From Syntrophorhabdaceae bacterium (GTDB lineage: Bacteria > Desulfobacterota > Syntrophorhabdia > Syntrophorhabdales > Syntrophorhabdaceae), in contig JAQVWF010000001.1 in NCBI GenBank assembly GCA_028698615.1, forward strand, positions 62,001 to 126,000: a DNA stretch of 64,000 nt. Direction: 5' to 3'. The position numbers and the translations under genes are program-made. Below the pieces are notes generated by a model. It had not been told where the DNA came from. It worked only from the letters and a program-made list of their open reading frames with translations, and made no database searches. Shown here piece after piece: positions 8,914 to 17,716 of the stretch (its first letter is position 1; every line of letters starts with the position of its first letter).

Positions 8914-10694
8914 AAGAAGAAATATTTGTCAATAAGATCCTGAAAGGGATCGGCGTCTCCTCGGGAATAACCATAGGGAGGGTGCGCCTCATCGACCGGG
9001 GCAAGGTTTCGATAGCGAAACGCTCCATAACGGCGCACCAGGTCGAGCGCGAGGTAAGCCGCATCAAGGCCGCCATTCAGGGGGCCATTGATCAGCTCGA
9101 TCACATCAAGGACTCCATCCCTGACGATGACGTCAGGAAACACGCCTTCATCATCGATGCCCACATCCTGATCCTGCAGGACGCCTTCTTCACCGATTCC
9201 GTCATGGACGTGATACGCAGCGAGCTGATAAATGCGGAATGGGCCCTGGAAGTCGTGGTTTCCCGGTTCCTCGCCAGCTTTGACAAGGTGGAAGACCCCT
9301 ACCTCAGGGAAAGGGGCCAGGACATAAAATATATCTACGATAGACTCGCCCGGATCCTCGTTGTGGGAAAGACATCGCCCATAAGCTCCAGGTCGGTGAA
9401 GGGCAAATCCATCATCATCGCCCACGATCTCTCGCCTGCCGACACGATCCAGTTGAATCTCAACCGCATCTCGGGTTTCGCCACCGACGTGGGCGGCAGG
9501 ACCTCCCATACGTCCATCGTCGCACGCGCCCTCGAGATCCCCGCCGTCGTCGGCGTGGGGAACGTCACGAGCCTCGTCAAGAACAACGACCTTGTCATCA
9601 TAGACGGGGACGATGGCGTTGTCATCATCAACCCCGCCAAAGAGGTTCAGAAAGAGTACATTGCCAAGCAGGTCCATCTGAGGAACCAGAAAAAGGAGTA
9701 CCTCCGGGTGGCAAGGCTCAAGGCGGAGACAAGGGACGGCTTCCGGCTGAGGGTGGGCGCCAACATAGAGCTCCTTGCCGAGCTGGACATCGTCGAAAAA
9801 TACGGGGCCGTTGGCATCGGCCTCTACAGGACGGAATATATCTACCTTTCACGAAAGGGTGATCTCCCCACGGAGATGGACCATTACCACATTTACCGCA
9901 GGCTCGCCGAGAAGAAGAGCCTTCAGTACATCACCATCAGGACCCTCGACATCGGCGGCGACAAGTTCGTTTCCGAGATCGAGATGCCCAAGGAGATAAA
10001 CCCCGCGATGGGCTTGAGGGCCATAAGGCTCTGCATCAAGGAAATTCCCCTTTTCAAGGCGCAGCTGAAGGGGATCTTGAGGGCCAGCGAATATGGGCCT
10101 CTTCGTATCCTCATCCCCATGGTCTCGGGCATCGAAGAGGTGCGCAGGACAAAGGCCATCATCGCCGAGTGCATGGAAGAGCTTTCGCGGAAGCGTATCA
10201 CCTACAACAAGGACATCAAGACGGGGATCATGATAGAGGTCCCGTCGGCGTGCATGATAAGCGATATGCTGGCCGCTGAGGTCGATTTCTTCAGCATCGG
10301 CACGAACGATCTCATCCAGTATGCCCTCGCCATAGACAGGGTCAACGAATACGTCTCGTACCTCTACGAGCCCCTCCATCCGGCCGTCCTCAAGATGATC
10401 AAGAAGGCCGTTGACGATGCCCACGCCCACAGGATCACCATTGCGCTCTGCGGGGAGATGGCGGGGGAGCCGCGCTATGTTCCGGTGCTGCTCGGCCTCG
10501 GTCTTGACGAGATAAGCATGAACCCCTATTCCATACCCCGGGCGAAGAAGACCATACGGGGACTGGATCACGGATACTGCCGGGAGCTCCTGGAGGAGAT
10601 CATGAAGAAGGACTCGCCGGCGGAAGCGGAGCTTCTTCTAGAGAACGAAATGGCAAGATTATTCCCCGGAGATTTTCCAAAGGTCCGGGGATAG
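8910..10694 (+). CDS. ptsI: Phosphoenolpyruvate-protein phosphotransferase (enzyme I)
   Basis: Transfers phosphate from PEP to HPr. The 594-residue protein has the N-terminal HPr-binding/phospho-His domain (GGRTSHTSIVARALEIPAVVG, with the active His) and the C-terminal PEP-binding barrel (IMIEVPSACMISDMLA and FFSIGTNDLIQYALAIDR). It lacks the N-terminal GAF domain of EI-Ntr, so it is an ordinary EI even though the locus looks regulatory. Translationally coupled to ptsH. Confidence 0.95.
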   Translation: MKEEIFVNKILKGIGVSSGITIGRVRLIDRGKVSIAKRSITAHQVEREVSRIKAAIQGAIDQLDHIKDSIPDDDVRKHAFIIDAHILILQDAFFTDSVMDVIRSELINAEWALEVVVSRFLASFDKVEDPYLRERGQDIKYIYDRLARILVVGKTSPISSRSVKGKSIIIAHDLSPADTIQLNLNRISGFATDVGGRTSHTSIVARALEIPAVVGVGNVTSLVKNNDLVIIDGDDGVVIINPAKEVQKEYIAKQVHLRNQKKEYLRVARLKAETRDGFRLRVGANIELLAELDIVEKYGAVGIGLYRTEYIYLSRKGDLPTEMDHYHIYRRLAEKKSLQYITIRTLDIGGDKFVSEIEMPKEINPAMGLRAIRLCIKEIPLFKAQLKGILRASEYGPLRILIPMVSGIEEVRRTKAIIAECMEELSRKRITYNKDIKTGIMIEVPSACMISDMLAAEVDFFSIGTNDLIQYALAIDRVNEYVSYLYEPLHPAVLKMIKKAVDDAHAHRITIALCGEMAGEPRYVPVLLGLGLDEISMNPYSIPRAKKTIRGLDHGYCRELLEEIMKKDSPAEAELLLENEMARLFPGDFPKVRG

Positions 10695-10739
10695 CAGGAT
10701 AAATTCTATAAAGACTAAACGTTAAGGAGGATCATACTA

Positions 10740-11903
10740 ATGGGAATGAGCAGGTTTTTATTCACGTCCGAATCGGTTGCCGAAGGACATCCGGACAAGG
10801 TTTCCGACCAGATATCCGATGCGGTGCTCGACGCCATCATCAAAGACGACCCCAGGGCACGGGTTGCCTGTGAGACATACGTGACGACGGGTCTTGCGCT
10901 TGTCGGCGGAGAGATCACCACATCGAGCTACGTCAATGTCCCTGAGATAGTCAGGGAGACGGTAAAGGGAATAGGATACAACGACTCCTCGATGGGCTTC
11001 GACTGGGAAACCTGCGCGGTCCTGACGGCCATCGACGAACAGTCGCCCGACATCGCCATGGGTGTCAACGAGACATCCGACCACGAGCAGGGCGCCGGCG
11101 ACCAGGGTCTCATGTTCGGGTATGCCTGCAACGAGACGGCTGAGTTCATGCCCATGTCCATCATGTATGCCCACAAGCTCATCAAGAAGCTTGCCGACGT
11201 CCGCAAGGACGGGACGCTTCCCTTTCTGCGCCCTGACGGCAAGAGCCAGGTGACCGTAGAGTATATCGACAGGAAGCCCATCAGGGTGGATGCCGTCGTC
11301 ATCGCCGCCCAGCACAACCCCGATGTGACCATCGAGAAGATACGCGAGGGCATCACGGAAGAGGTCATCAGGAAGATCGTTCCGGCGGAGCTTATGGACG
11401 ACAACACGAAGATATTCATCAATTCCACGGGAAGGTTCGTTGTTGGCGGCCCCAAGGGTGACTGCGGCGTGACGGGACGAAAGGTCATCGTCGACACTTA
11501 CGGCGGGGTAGGAAGCCACGGCGGCGGCGCATTTTCGGGCAAGGACCCGTCAAAGGTCGACCGCAGCGCATCTTACATGGCGCGCTACATCGCCAAGAAC
11601 CTCGTTGCCGCAGGCGTTGCCGACAGGCTCGAACTGCAGATAGCGTACACGATCGGCGTGGCGGAGCCTGTGTCCGTCATGATAGACACGCAGGGAACCT
11701 CCAAGATCAGCCCCGACAAGATAGCCCGGATAGTCAACGATCTCTTCGACATGAGGCCGAGAAAGATCATTGAGAGACTGGACCTTCTCAGGCCCATCTA
11801 CAAAATGACGGCCTGCGGCGGCCATTTCGGCAGGAGCGAACCGGAATTTACCTGGGAGAAGCTGGACATGGTGGAAGAGATCAAAAAGGCGGCAGGAATA
11901 TAG
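10740..11903 (+). CDS. metK: S-adenosylmethionine synthetase
   Basis: Makes SAM from methionine and ATP. The 387-residue protein shows the three-domain MetK fold motifs: [20 protein letters not shown] at the N-terminus, [12 protein letters not shown], and [17 protein letters not shown] in the phosphate loop. A strong AAGGAGG lies about ten bases before the ATG. The 45-base gap after ptsI is too short for a SAM riboswitch. It is followed by ahcY and a PfkB kinase, a methyl-cycle set. Confidence 0.97.
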   Translation: MGMSRFLFTSESVAEGHPDKVSDQISDAVLDAIIKDDPRARVACETYVTTGLALVGGEITTSSYVNVPEIVRETVKGIGYNDSSMGFDWETCAVLTAIDEQSPDIAMGVNETSDHEQGAGDQGLMFGYACNETAEFMPMSIMYAHKLIKKLADVRKDGTLPFLRPDGKSQVTVEYIDRKPIRVDAVVIAAQHNPDVTIEKIREGITEEVIRKIVPAELMDDNTKIFINSTGRFVVGGPKGDCGVTGRKVIVDTYGGVGSHGGGAFSGKDPSKVDRSASYMARYIAKNLVAAGVADRLELQIAYTIGVAEPVSVMIDTQGTSKISPDKIARIVNDLFDMRPRKIIERLDLLRPIYKMTACGGHFGRSEPEFTWEKLDMVEEIKKAAGI

Positions 11904-11940
11904 GCCTCGAGTACAGCGAAAACGTGAAGGAGAATACACA

Positions 11941-13266
11941 ATGGATTATGATGTAAAAGATATAAAACTGGCCGATACCGGGCTGGAAAGAATAGAATGG
12001 GCGGGAAGAAGGATGCCCGTCCTGGGGCAGATCGCCGAGAGGTTTGCGAAGAAGAAGCCCCTGAAGGGCGTCAAGATCGCCTGCTGTCTTCATGTAACGG
12101 CGGAGACGGGGAATCTCATGAAAACCTTGAAGGCGGGCGGCGCCGACGTGGTGCTGTGCGCCTCGAACCCCTTAAGCACCCAGGACGAAGTTGCGGCGGC
12201 CATCGTCAAGCATTTCAAGATACCCGCTTTTTGCATAAAGGGTGAGACGGACCGCCAGTACTACGAACACATCATGAAGGCCCTTGCCTTTATGCCCAAT
12301 ATCACGATGGACGACGGTGCCGATCTTGTCGGTGCCCTCCACATGATCGCCTTCGACCGCTCCGAGGCCCTCCATGACACCATCAAAAAATGGTACAAGA
12401 AGCTTGGCAAGAAGGAAAAACAGGCCCTTGTCAGTGATGTCGTTGGTTCCATGGAGGAAACAACGACGGGCGTCATCCGCTTGAAGAGCATGGAAAAGGA
12501 AGGCGTTCTCCAGTTTCCCGTCGTCGCCGTCAACGACGCATTGACGAAACACATGTTCGACAATCGCTACGGCACCGGCCAGAGCACCATCGACGGCATA
12601 CTGCGCGCCACGAACGTTCTTTTTGCCGGCGCCACCTTCGTGCTTGCCGGGTACGGCTGGTGCGGCAAGGGCGTCACCATGAGAGCGAAAGGTCTCGGCG
12701 CCCACGTCGTCGTCGCCGAGGTCGATCCCCTTCGGGCGCTTGAGGCCCACATGGATGGGTTCGAGGTCATGGAGATGGGGAAGGCGGCGGCCATCGGCGA
12801 TATCTTCGTAACCACCACCGGCGACATCCACGTCATCCGCGAGGAACACTTCAAGAAGATGAAGGACGGGGCCATGGTCTGCAACTCGGGACATTTCAAT
12901 GTCGAGCTCGATCTGGACGCCCTGGAAAAGATGAAGAAGTCGAAAAGGCGGATCCGCGGCTTCATCGATGAGTATACCCTGAAGGACGGGAAGAAGATAT
13001 TCGTACTCGGTGAGGGCAGGCTCGTCAATCTCGCCTGCGCCGAAGGGCATCCATCGGACGTCATGGATATGAGTTTCGCCAACCAGGCGCTCTGCTCGGA
13101 ATACATGTGGAAGAACGCCAAGAAGCTGGAAAAGAAGGTCTACTCCGTACCCAAGGCCATAGATGAGCAGGTGGCCATGCTCAAGCTCGCCTCGGCGGGC
13201 ATCACCATCGACACGTTGACGCCGGAGCAGAAGACGTACCTCGCGTCCTGGGAGATGGGAACGTGA
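11941..13266 (+). CDS. ahcY: Adenosylhomocysteinase
   Basis: Hydrolyses S-adenosylhomocysteine to homocysteine and adenosine, relieving inhibition of methyltransferases. The 441-residue protein shows [13 protein letters not shown], the NAD-binding segment [30 protein letters not shown], and [11 protein letters not shown]. The C-terminus ends in YLASWEMGT and lacks the KYRY-type tail seen in eukaryotic and many proteobacterial enzymes, which resembles the archaeal/Thermotoga-like type. The end overlaps the next gene by four bases. Confidence 0.95.
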   Translation: MDYDVKDIKLADTGLERIEWAGRRMPVLGQIAERFAKKKPLKGVKIACCLHVTAETGNLMKTLKAGGADVVLCASNPLSTQDEVAAAIVKHFKIPAFCIKGETDRQYYEHIMKALAFMPNITMDDGADLVGALHMIAFDRSEALHDTIKKWYKKLGKKEKQALVSDVVGSMEETTTGVIRLKSMEKEGVLQFPVVAVNDALTKHMFDNRYGTGQSTIDGILRATNVLFAGATFVLAGYGWCGKGVTMRAKGLGAHVVVAEVDPLRALEAHMDGFEVMEMGKAAAIGDIFVTTTGDIHVIREEHFKKMKDGAMVCNSGHFNVELDLDALEKMKKSKRRIRGFIDEYTLKDGKKIFVLGEGRLVNLACAEGHPSDVMDMSFANQALCSEYMWKNAKKLEKKVYSVPKAIDEQVAMLKLASAGITIDTLTPEQKTYLASWEMGT

Positions 13267-14180
13267 TCAAGCTTCTCGTTGCGGGAACGGTAGCGTATGA
13301 CTCCATAGAGACCCCCTTCGGAAAGGCAGACAATGTCCTCGGGGGGTCGGCCCTTCACTTCACCAATGCCGCCAGCTTCTTCACCGATGTAGGCATTGTG
13401 GCCACAGTGGGCAGCGATTTCGACATGGAGGGCATCTCCTTTCTCAAGGAGCGCAGCGTCGACATGTCTGGAATCGAGGTCGATCATGGGAAAACCTTTC
13501 GCTGGGAAGGCAAGTACGGATACGATCTCAACCAGGCGATAACGCTCAAGACAGAGCTCAATGTCATAGAGACATTCAGGCCGAAGGTACCCGAAGACTA
13601 CCGCAGCGCCGACTTCCTATTCCTCGCCAACATAGACCCCGAGCTCCAGCTTCACGTCATCGATCAGGTGGAAAGACCGGCGGCCCTTGTCCTCGACACC
13701 ATGAACTTTTGGATCGAGAACAAGTACGATGCTCTCATGAAGGTGATAGCCCGGGTGGACATGCTCGTCATCAACGAGGCGGAACTGCGGGAGATCACAA
13801 AGGAACACAACCTCGTTAAGGGAGCCCGGAAGCTCATCGAGCTCGGCCCCGTATGCATCGTCGTCAAGCGTGGCGAGTACGGCGTCTTCATGATGAACCG
13901 GGACGAGGTTTTCCTCGCCCCCGCCTATCCCCTGGAAGACGTCTTCGACCCCACCGGCGCAGGCGACACCTTTGCCGGCGGCTTCATGGGCTATCTCGCC
14001 AACGTCGGCGAGGCCACTTCCGAGACGGTGAAACAGGCGATCATCATGGGCACCGTCATGGCCTCCTTCAACGTCGAGGACTTCAGCATCAACAGGATCA
14101 AGAAACTGACGATGCCGGAGATCAAGGAAAGATACCACGCCCTGAAGGGCTGCATGCAGTTCGGGGACATAAGTCTGTAA
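13263..14180 (+). CDS. PfkB-family carbohydrate/nucleoside kinase
   Basis: A 305-residue ribokinase-like protein with an N-terminal substrate lid ([25 protein letters not shown] in outline) and the C-terminal PfkB signature [16 protein letters not shown], whose Asp is the catalytic base. GTG start inside the end of ahcY. The close linkage to ahcY and metK suggests it removes the adenosine released by AhcY, but sugar kinase activity cannot be excluded from sequence. Family assignment is firm; substrate is inference. Confidence 0.85.
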   Translation: MIKLLVAGTVAYDSIETPFGKADNVLGGSALHFTNAASFFTDVGIVATVGSDFDMEGISFLKERSVDMSGIEVDHGKTFRWEGKYGYDLNQAITLKTELNVIETFRPKVPEDYRSADFLFLANIDPELQLHVIDQVERPAALVLDTMNFWIENKYDALMKVIARVDMLVINEAELREITKEHNLVKGARKLIELGPVCIVVKRGEYGVFMMNRDEVFLAPAYPLEDVFDPTGAGDTFAGGFMGYLANVGEATSETVKQAIIMGTVMASFNVEDFSINRIKKLTMPEIKERYHALKGCMQFGDISL

Positions 14181-14223
14181 AAACAGGCCGCGGGAAACCT
14201 TGCCGGTCCGATCTCAGGAAAGA

Positions 14224-14278
14224 TCACAGCCGCCCTGCGTGGTTGCGCAGTGATCACAATCATGCATGGCGGCTGTGA
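14224..14278. repeat. 11-bp perfect inverted repeat upstream of the glycosyltransferase gene
   Basis: TCACAGCCGCC (14224-14234) and GGCGGCTGTGA (14268-14278) are exact reverse complements, and after one mismatch TGC/GCA extends the stem. The 33-base loop holds the palindrome GTGATCAC. There is no T run after it, so it is not an ordinary intrinsic terminator; an operator, an RNA structure or a dispersed repeat are all possible. Confidence 0.5.
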
Positions 14279-14363
14279 AGTGCGTGATATGGCGGAGAAA
14301 CAGCCTGGTGCGGCCTTTTTCCTTTAACGGGACAACCTTTTCCGTTAGAACGGTGCAAATCTC

Positions 14364-15278
14364 ATGGGAAACGCTGAAAGAGGTATGCCCGGGATGGGAC
14401 CGGCATCCCCCCCCAAAATGTCGGCTGAGGACGAGGTCCTCGTTGTCCACCTCGGCGGTCTCGGCGACGTCTGTCTCGCGGAGTCCCTGTTCCTGTCGCT
14501 GCGGGAACATTTCGGCGACCGCCTCGTCGGTCTCGGCAACAGGCGTTTTCTTGACCTTTTCAGTGGCTATTTCAAAAGGACGCACGGCGTGGAATCGAGG
14601 CACTGGCTGTACCTCTTTTCTGAAAAGCTCGCCGGGCCGCGCTGGGGGCGGATCATATTTATCGGCAAGGACAGGCGGGGTTCCATCCGCAGACGGTGGA
14701 AAGCGCATTCCGTCGCGGAGCCCATGTTCGTCGACATGTATCCCGACGGGTCCTTCGACCCGCCGCCCGAGGGTGAAGAAGCGCCTCCCATTGAGAAGGC
14801 GCACATCGAAGACTATCAGCTTGACCAACTTTCCCGGTCAGGGATCAAACCCCGAAGAAAGGAGATAACCCCAAAAATGGGCCAGAGGGTCATTCTCTAC
14901 CCGGAGCAAGGGTTTTTAAAAGAGAAATGGCCGGCGGAGAACTTTGTCGCCCTCCGGGACCTCTTCAGGGGGAGGGGTGCAGATGCCCTCCTCATGAGGC
15001 CCCCGGGGCTTTTGCTCTCGGCGGAAGGATCGCTTTTCTTGGAAGACCTGGCCGACGTGAAGAGGCTTTTCGATGACGGGGGCATCTTTGTATCAAACGA
15101 TTCCGGCATGGCCCACCTCGCCGGTGCCTGCGGACTCGCCACGGTAACCATCTTCACGGCCTTCGATCCCGCCATCTGGCACCCCAGGGGAAGGAACATC
15201 TCGCTCAGGTTCGGGGTGGACAGGGTGGATGCCCGTTTAGTGGGTGAAATGATCGAGGAGACGATTAAGAACCAATAA
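14364..15278 (+). CDS. Glycosyltransferase family 9 (heptosyltransferase-like)
   Basis: A 304-residue protein with the GT9 fold: VLVVHLGGLGDVCLAESLFLSL at the start of the N-terminal Rossmann domain and FVSNDSGMAHLAGACGLATVTIF in the donor-binding C-terminal domain, followed by WHPRG. It is probably an LPS core heptosyl- or related transferase; donor and acceptor cannot be read. Start is uncertain: ATG at 14364 or ATG at 14418 after a run of seven C, which is closer to the first conserved strand. Its stop lies inside the inverted repeat at 15272-15375. Confidence 0.82.
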   Translation: MGNAERGMPGMGPASPPKMSAEDEVLVVHLGGLGDVCLAESLFLSLREHFGDRLVGLGNRRFLDLFSGYFKRTHGVESRHWLYLFSEKLAGPRWGRIIFIGKDRRGSIRRRWKAHSVAEPMFVDMYPDGSFDPPPEGEEAPPIEKAHIEDYQLDQLSRSGIKPRRKEITPKMGQRVILYPEQGFLKEKWPAENFVALRDLFRGRGADALLMRPPGLLLSAEGSLFLEDLADVKRLFDDGGIFVSNDSGMAHLAGACGLATVTIFTAFDPAIWHPRGRNISLRFGVDRVDARLVGEMIEETIKNQ

Positions 15279-15375
15279 CCAGATTCCAATGACCAACGAA
15301 AGACACGGCACCATCCCGTCGCCTGTCTTTCGTTGGTCATTGCCGTTTATTTGGTCATTGGAATCTGGTTATTGG
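15272..15375. terminator. Nested inverted repeat between convergent genes (bidirectional terminator-like; CCAATGACCAA family)
   Basis: The outer arms 15272-15296 and 15351-15375 are perfect 25-bp reverse complements. Inner arms 15289-15306 and 15324-15341 are a perfect 18-bp pair that shares the AATGACCAA segment with the outer left arm, so two hairpins compete for the same strand. It separates the (+) glycosyltransferase from the (-) M48 gene and contains the former's stop codon, so it could end both transcripts. It is the best preserved copy of a repeat type seen again near 37.5, 42.1 and 52.1 kb. Confidence 0.7.
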
Positions 15376-15392
15376 CTTCTCGTCGGGTTATT

Positions 15393-16724
15393 CTATTTTT
15401 TCTTTTCTTTATCTTCCAGATTATCGATAAGCCGCATGAGTTCCACGCCCTCGCGGGAGTTGATGCCGTAGCGGGAGATGGCCTTTTCGAAATTCGTCCG
15501 GGCCAGCATGTAGTTTCCCTTGTACATGTAGTAGCGGCCCAGGGCCGCATGGCCTCCGGCCTCGTCACCGGTCCTGCCGAGGATCATGCCGAGACGGTAG
15601 TATATTTCGGGATATACGGGGGCGTAGGCGTCGAGTGACCGGTAGGTTCTGGCGGCAAGATCGTTCCTTCCCATGCCTTCGTATGCCCGGGCAAGATAAT
15701 ACCGCCCCACCCGTTCGTTCACATTGTCCAGTGTCTGTGCGGCCTCGGGGAACCGGCTGGCGGCAACATATATTTCGCCGAGTAAGAGGTTTCTATAGGG
15801 AGACACGATGGTCCGGGCGATCCGGACCGCCTCCGCGAAGTTTCCCCTGAGCGAGTGATAGAGCGCTGCTCCGTAGGCCGCCACGGGATCCGTGCTGTCG
15901 CGGCCGTAGCGCCTGACCCAGATATCATCGGCAAGACCCCGGGAGCGATAAGTTTGAACGACCTTTGCCCGTGCGATGATATAAGGGAAAAGGGAGGTGT
16001 CCACGGAGGGGGGTTTCCTGGTCCATGTCTTTTCAAGGTTGATAATGCGGCTTTCGTGGTAGGGGTGGGTAAGCAGGTACTGGGGATAGAGCTTGTCGCC
16101 GCCGCCGGACCGCAATTTTTTCAGAAAGTCCGCGATGCCGAGACCCCCGTAGCCGGCATCGTTGGCAAGGATCGAGCCCTCGCGGTCCGCCTCTTCCTCG
16201 TCCTCGCGGGAGTAGCGCAGCGCCATCGAGTGCGCCGCGCCCATGCCGGTCGCCAATACTGCGCCGCGGGCCGAATCCCCGACGAGCATCGCGGCGAGCA
16301 TGGTTGCCACAACGGTGGCATTGAGATACTTCTGTTTCTCCATCCTCTTGGCAATATGCCTTTTCCTGATATGGGCAAACTCGTGGGCCATGACGCCGGC
16401 GACCTCCTCTTCGTTGTCGCAGTTGGCGATGAGGCCCGCCGCGATGTAGACGTATCCGCCTATCGTGGCAAAGGCATCGATGGTGGGAGAATCGATGACC
16501 GTGAGGACCGTGGGGAAAGGCATGGTCGTCTTGCTTTCAAGCCTGCCGCGTATGTCGTTCAGGTAGAGCGATATGTAGGGGTCGTTGTTAATGGGGGCCG
16601 ACCGGGCTATCTCCAGGTAGATCTCCTTGCCGTATTTGCGTTCATCCTCGTTGGTGAGGGCGAAAACAGGCATGGACGCGGCGAGGATGAAAAATATTAC
16701 AAGAGTGGCGATGTGTCTCTTCAT
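15393..16724 (-). CDS. M48-family periplasmic metalloprotease with TPR region (BepA/YfgC-like)
   Basis: A 443-residue secreted protein: signal peptide about 1-22, M48 peptidase domain with the zinc motif HEFAH (GVMAHEFAHIRKRH) and downstream EADREG supplying the third ligand, then a C-terminal helical repeat region (about 260-430) with TPR-like units. This layout matches BepA, which monitors outer-membrane protein and LptD assembly. Its start overlaps the dacC stop by four bases, so both are probably transcribed from the promoter at 17672-17700. Confidence 0.88.
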   Translation of the reverse strand: MKRHIATLVIFFILAASMPVFALTNEDERKYGKEIYLEIARSAPINNDPYISLYLNDIRGRLESKTTMPFPTVLTVIDSPTIDAFATIGGYVYIAAGLIANCDNEEEVAGVMAHEFAHIRKRHIAKRMEKQKYLNATVVATMLAAMLVGDSARGAVLATGMGAAHSMALRYSREDEEEADREGSILANDAGYGGLGIADFLKKLRSGGGDKLYPQYLLTHPYHESRIINLEKTWTRKPPSVDTSLFPYIIARAKVVQTYRSRGLADDIWVRRYGRDSTDPVAAYGAALYHSLRGNFAEAVRIARTIVSPYRNLLLGEIYVAASRFPEAAQTLDNVNERVGRYYLARAYEGMGRNDLAARTYRSLDAYAPVYPEIYYRLGMILGRTGDEAGGHAALGRYYMYKGNYMLARTNFEKAISRYGINSREGVELMRLIDNLEDKEKKK

Positions 16725-17662
16725 CGTCTCCGTGCCGGTCTTTTCTTCGGTTTTATGGTGCGGTGCTTGACGACCTTTTTCCTGATCGCCGATTTCTTCT
16801 TCGGAGCGCCCGCGGAAGAGAGGGTGACAGAGTGGGCTCGTGCCTGGCGAAGCTCCTTATCGGTGGGAACGTCGTCATAGATGGTCTTCAATATCTGGAC
16901 CGTGTCCCCCCAGAGGTCGCGGCTTCCCAAAAGTGCCAGGATATAGATCCTGCCGTTCTTTTCAAAGGCCCCCACGTAGCAGTGCCGCGCCGCCCGGGTG
17001 TACCCCGTTTTGCCCCCTATGGCCGGTTCGAAACAGAAGAGCAGCCTGTTGTGGTTCTTGTAGCGTACCTTGCGCGCGCTGTCCTCGAAGAGAAAGTACC
17101 GTGTCGAGACGAGTTCGACGAAGCGCTCGTTGGCAAGGGCATGTTTGAAGATGAGGGCAAGATCGTAGGAGGTGGTGTATTGATTGTCCGCAGGGAGCCC
17201 CGATGCGTTCTCGAAGTTCGTGTCGATGGCGCCGATCTCCCGGGCTCGTTCCGTCATCATGCGCGCAAAAGCGTTTTCGGAGCCGCCGACATGGGAGGCG
17301 AGAACGTAGGCGGCATCGTTCGCCGACTTCACCATCGTTCCCTTCGCGAGGTCTGCGGAACGGTATTTCCGTCCGGGAACGAGATTCATTTTGGAAGGGG
17401 GGATTCGCGTAACCTGTTTGTCGGGGATTATGATCTCATCGCCACCAAGGTGTTCGACGGCAACGAGGGTGGTCATGACCTTTGCGGTGCTTGCCGGCGG
17501 CAGCTTGCGATGATAGTCCTTGCCCGTAATGACCCGGAAGGTGTCGTTCTCGACGAGTATGTAGGACGCCGCCGTTATCCCGTCATTCTCCCCTTGAGCG
17601 CAAAGGATACAGGGGGCAAAGAGAAGGGAAAGGAGGAGTGGAAGGACAAGAACAAAATGCAT
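16721..17662 (-). CDS. D-alanyl-D-alanine carboxypeptidase (PBP5/6-type, S11)
   Basis: Trims the terminal D-Ala from peptidoglycan pentapeptides. The 313-residue protein has a signal peptide (about 1-22) and all three penicillin-binding motifs: STAK (PPASTAKVMTT), SAN (VKSANDAAY) and KTG (IGGKTGYTRAARH). The C-terminal 35 residues are Lys/Arg-rich (KKKSAIRKKVVKHRT...), unlike the amphipathic membrane anchor of E. coli PBP5, so it may bind envelope polymers by charge. A good sigma70 promoter lies just upstream. Confidence 0.9.
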   Translation of the reverse strand: MHFVLVLPLLLSLLFAPCILCAQGENDGITAASYILVENDTFRVITGKDYHRKLPPASTAKVMTTLVAVEHLGGDEIIIPDKQVTRIPPSKMNLVPGRKYRSADLAKGTMVKSANDAAYVLASHVGGSENAFARMMTERAREIGAIDTNFENASGLPADNQYTTSYDLALIFKHALANERFVELVSTRYFLFEDSARKVRYKNHNRLLFCFEPAIGGKTGYTRAARHCYVGAFEKNGRIYILALLGSRDLWGDTVQILKTIYDDVPTDKELRQARAHSVTLSSAGAPKKKSAIRKKVVKHRTIKPKKRPARRR

Positions 17663-17671
17663 CGTGGCTTA

Positions 17672-17700
17672 TTTATACACTATTTGATGTGTTGTTACAA
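17672..17700 (-). promoter_or_regulatory. Sigma70-type promoter for dacC-M48 operon
   Basis: Read on the minus strand: TTGTAA (17700-17695), 17-base spacer, TATAAA (17677-17672). It lies in the 54-base gap between the LarA homologue and the carboxypeptidase, immediately upstream of its ATG at 17662, giving a very short leader. Confidence 0.6.
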
Positions 17701-17716
17701 CCTCAACAACCGTCGT

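Noticed and set aside
10695-11940. SAM or SAH riboswitch before metK or ahcY
   Set aside because: The gaps are only 45 and 37 bases, too short for known classes, and show no conserved core.
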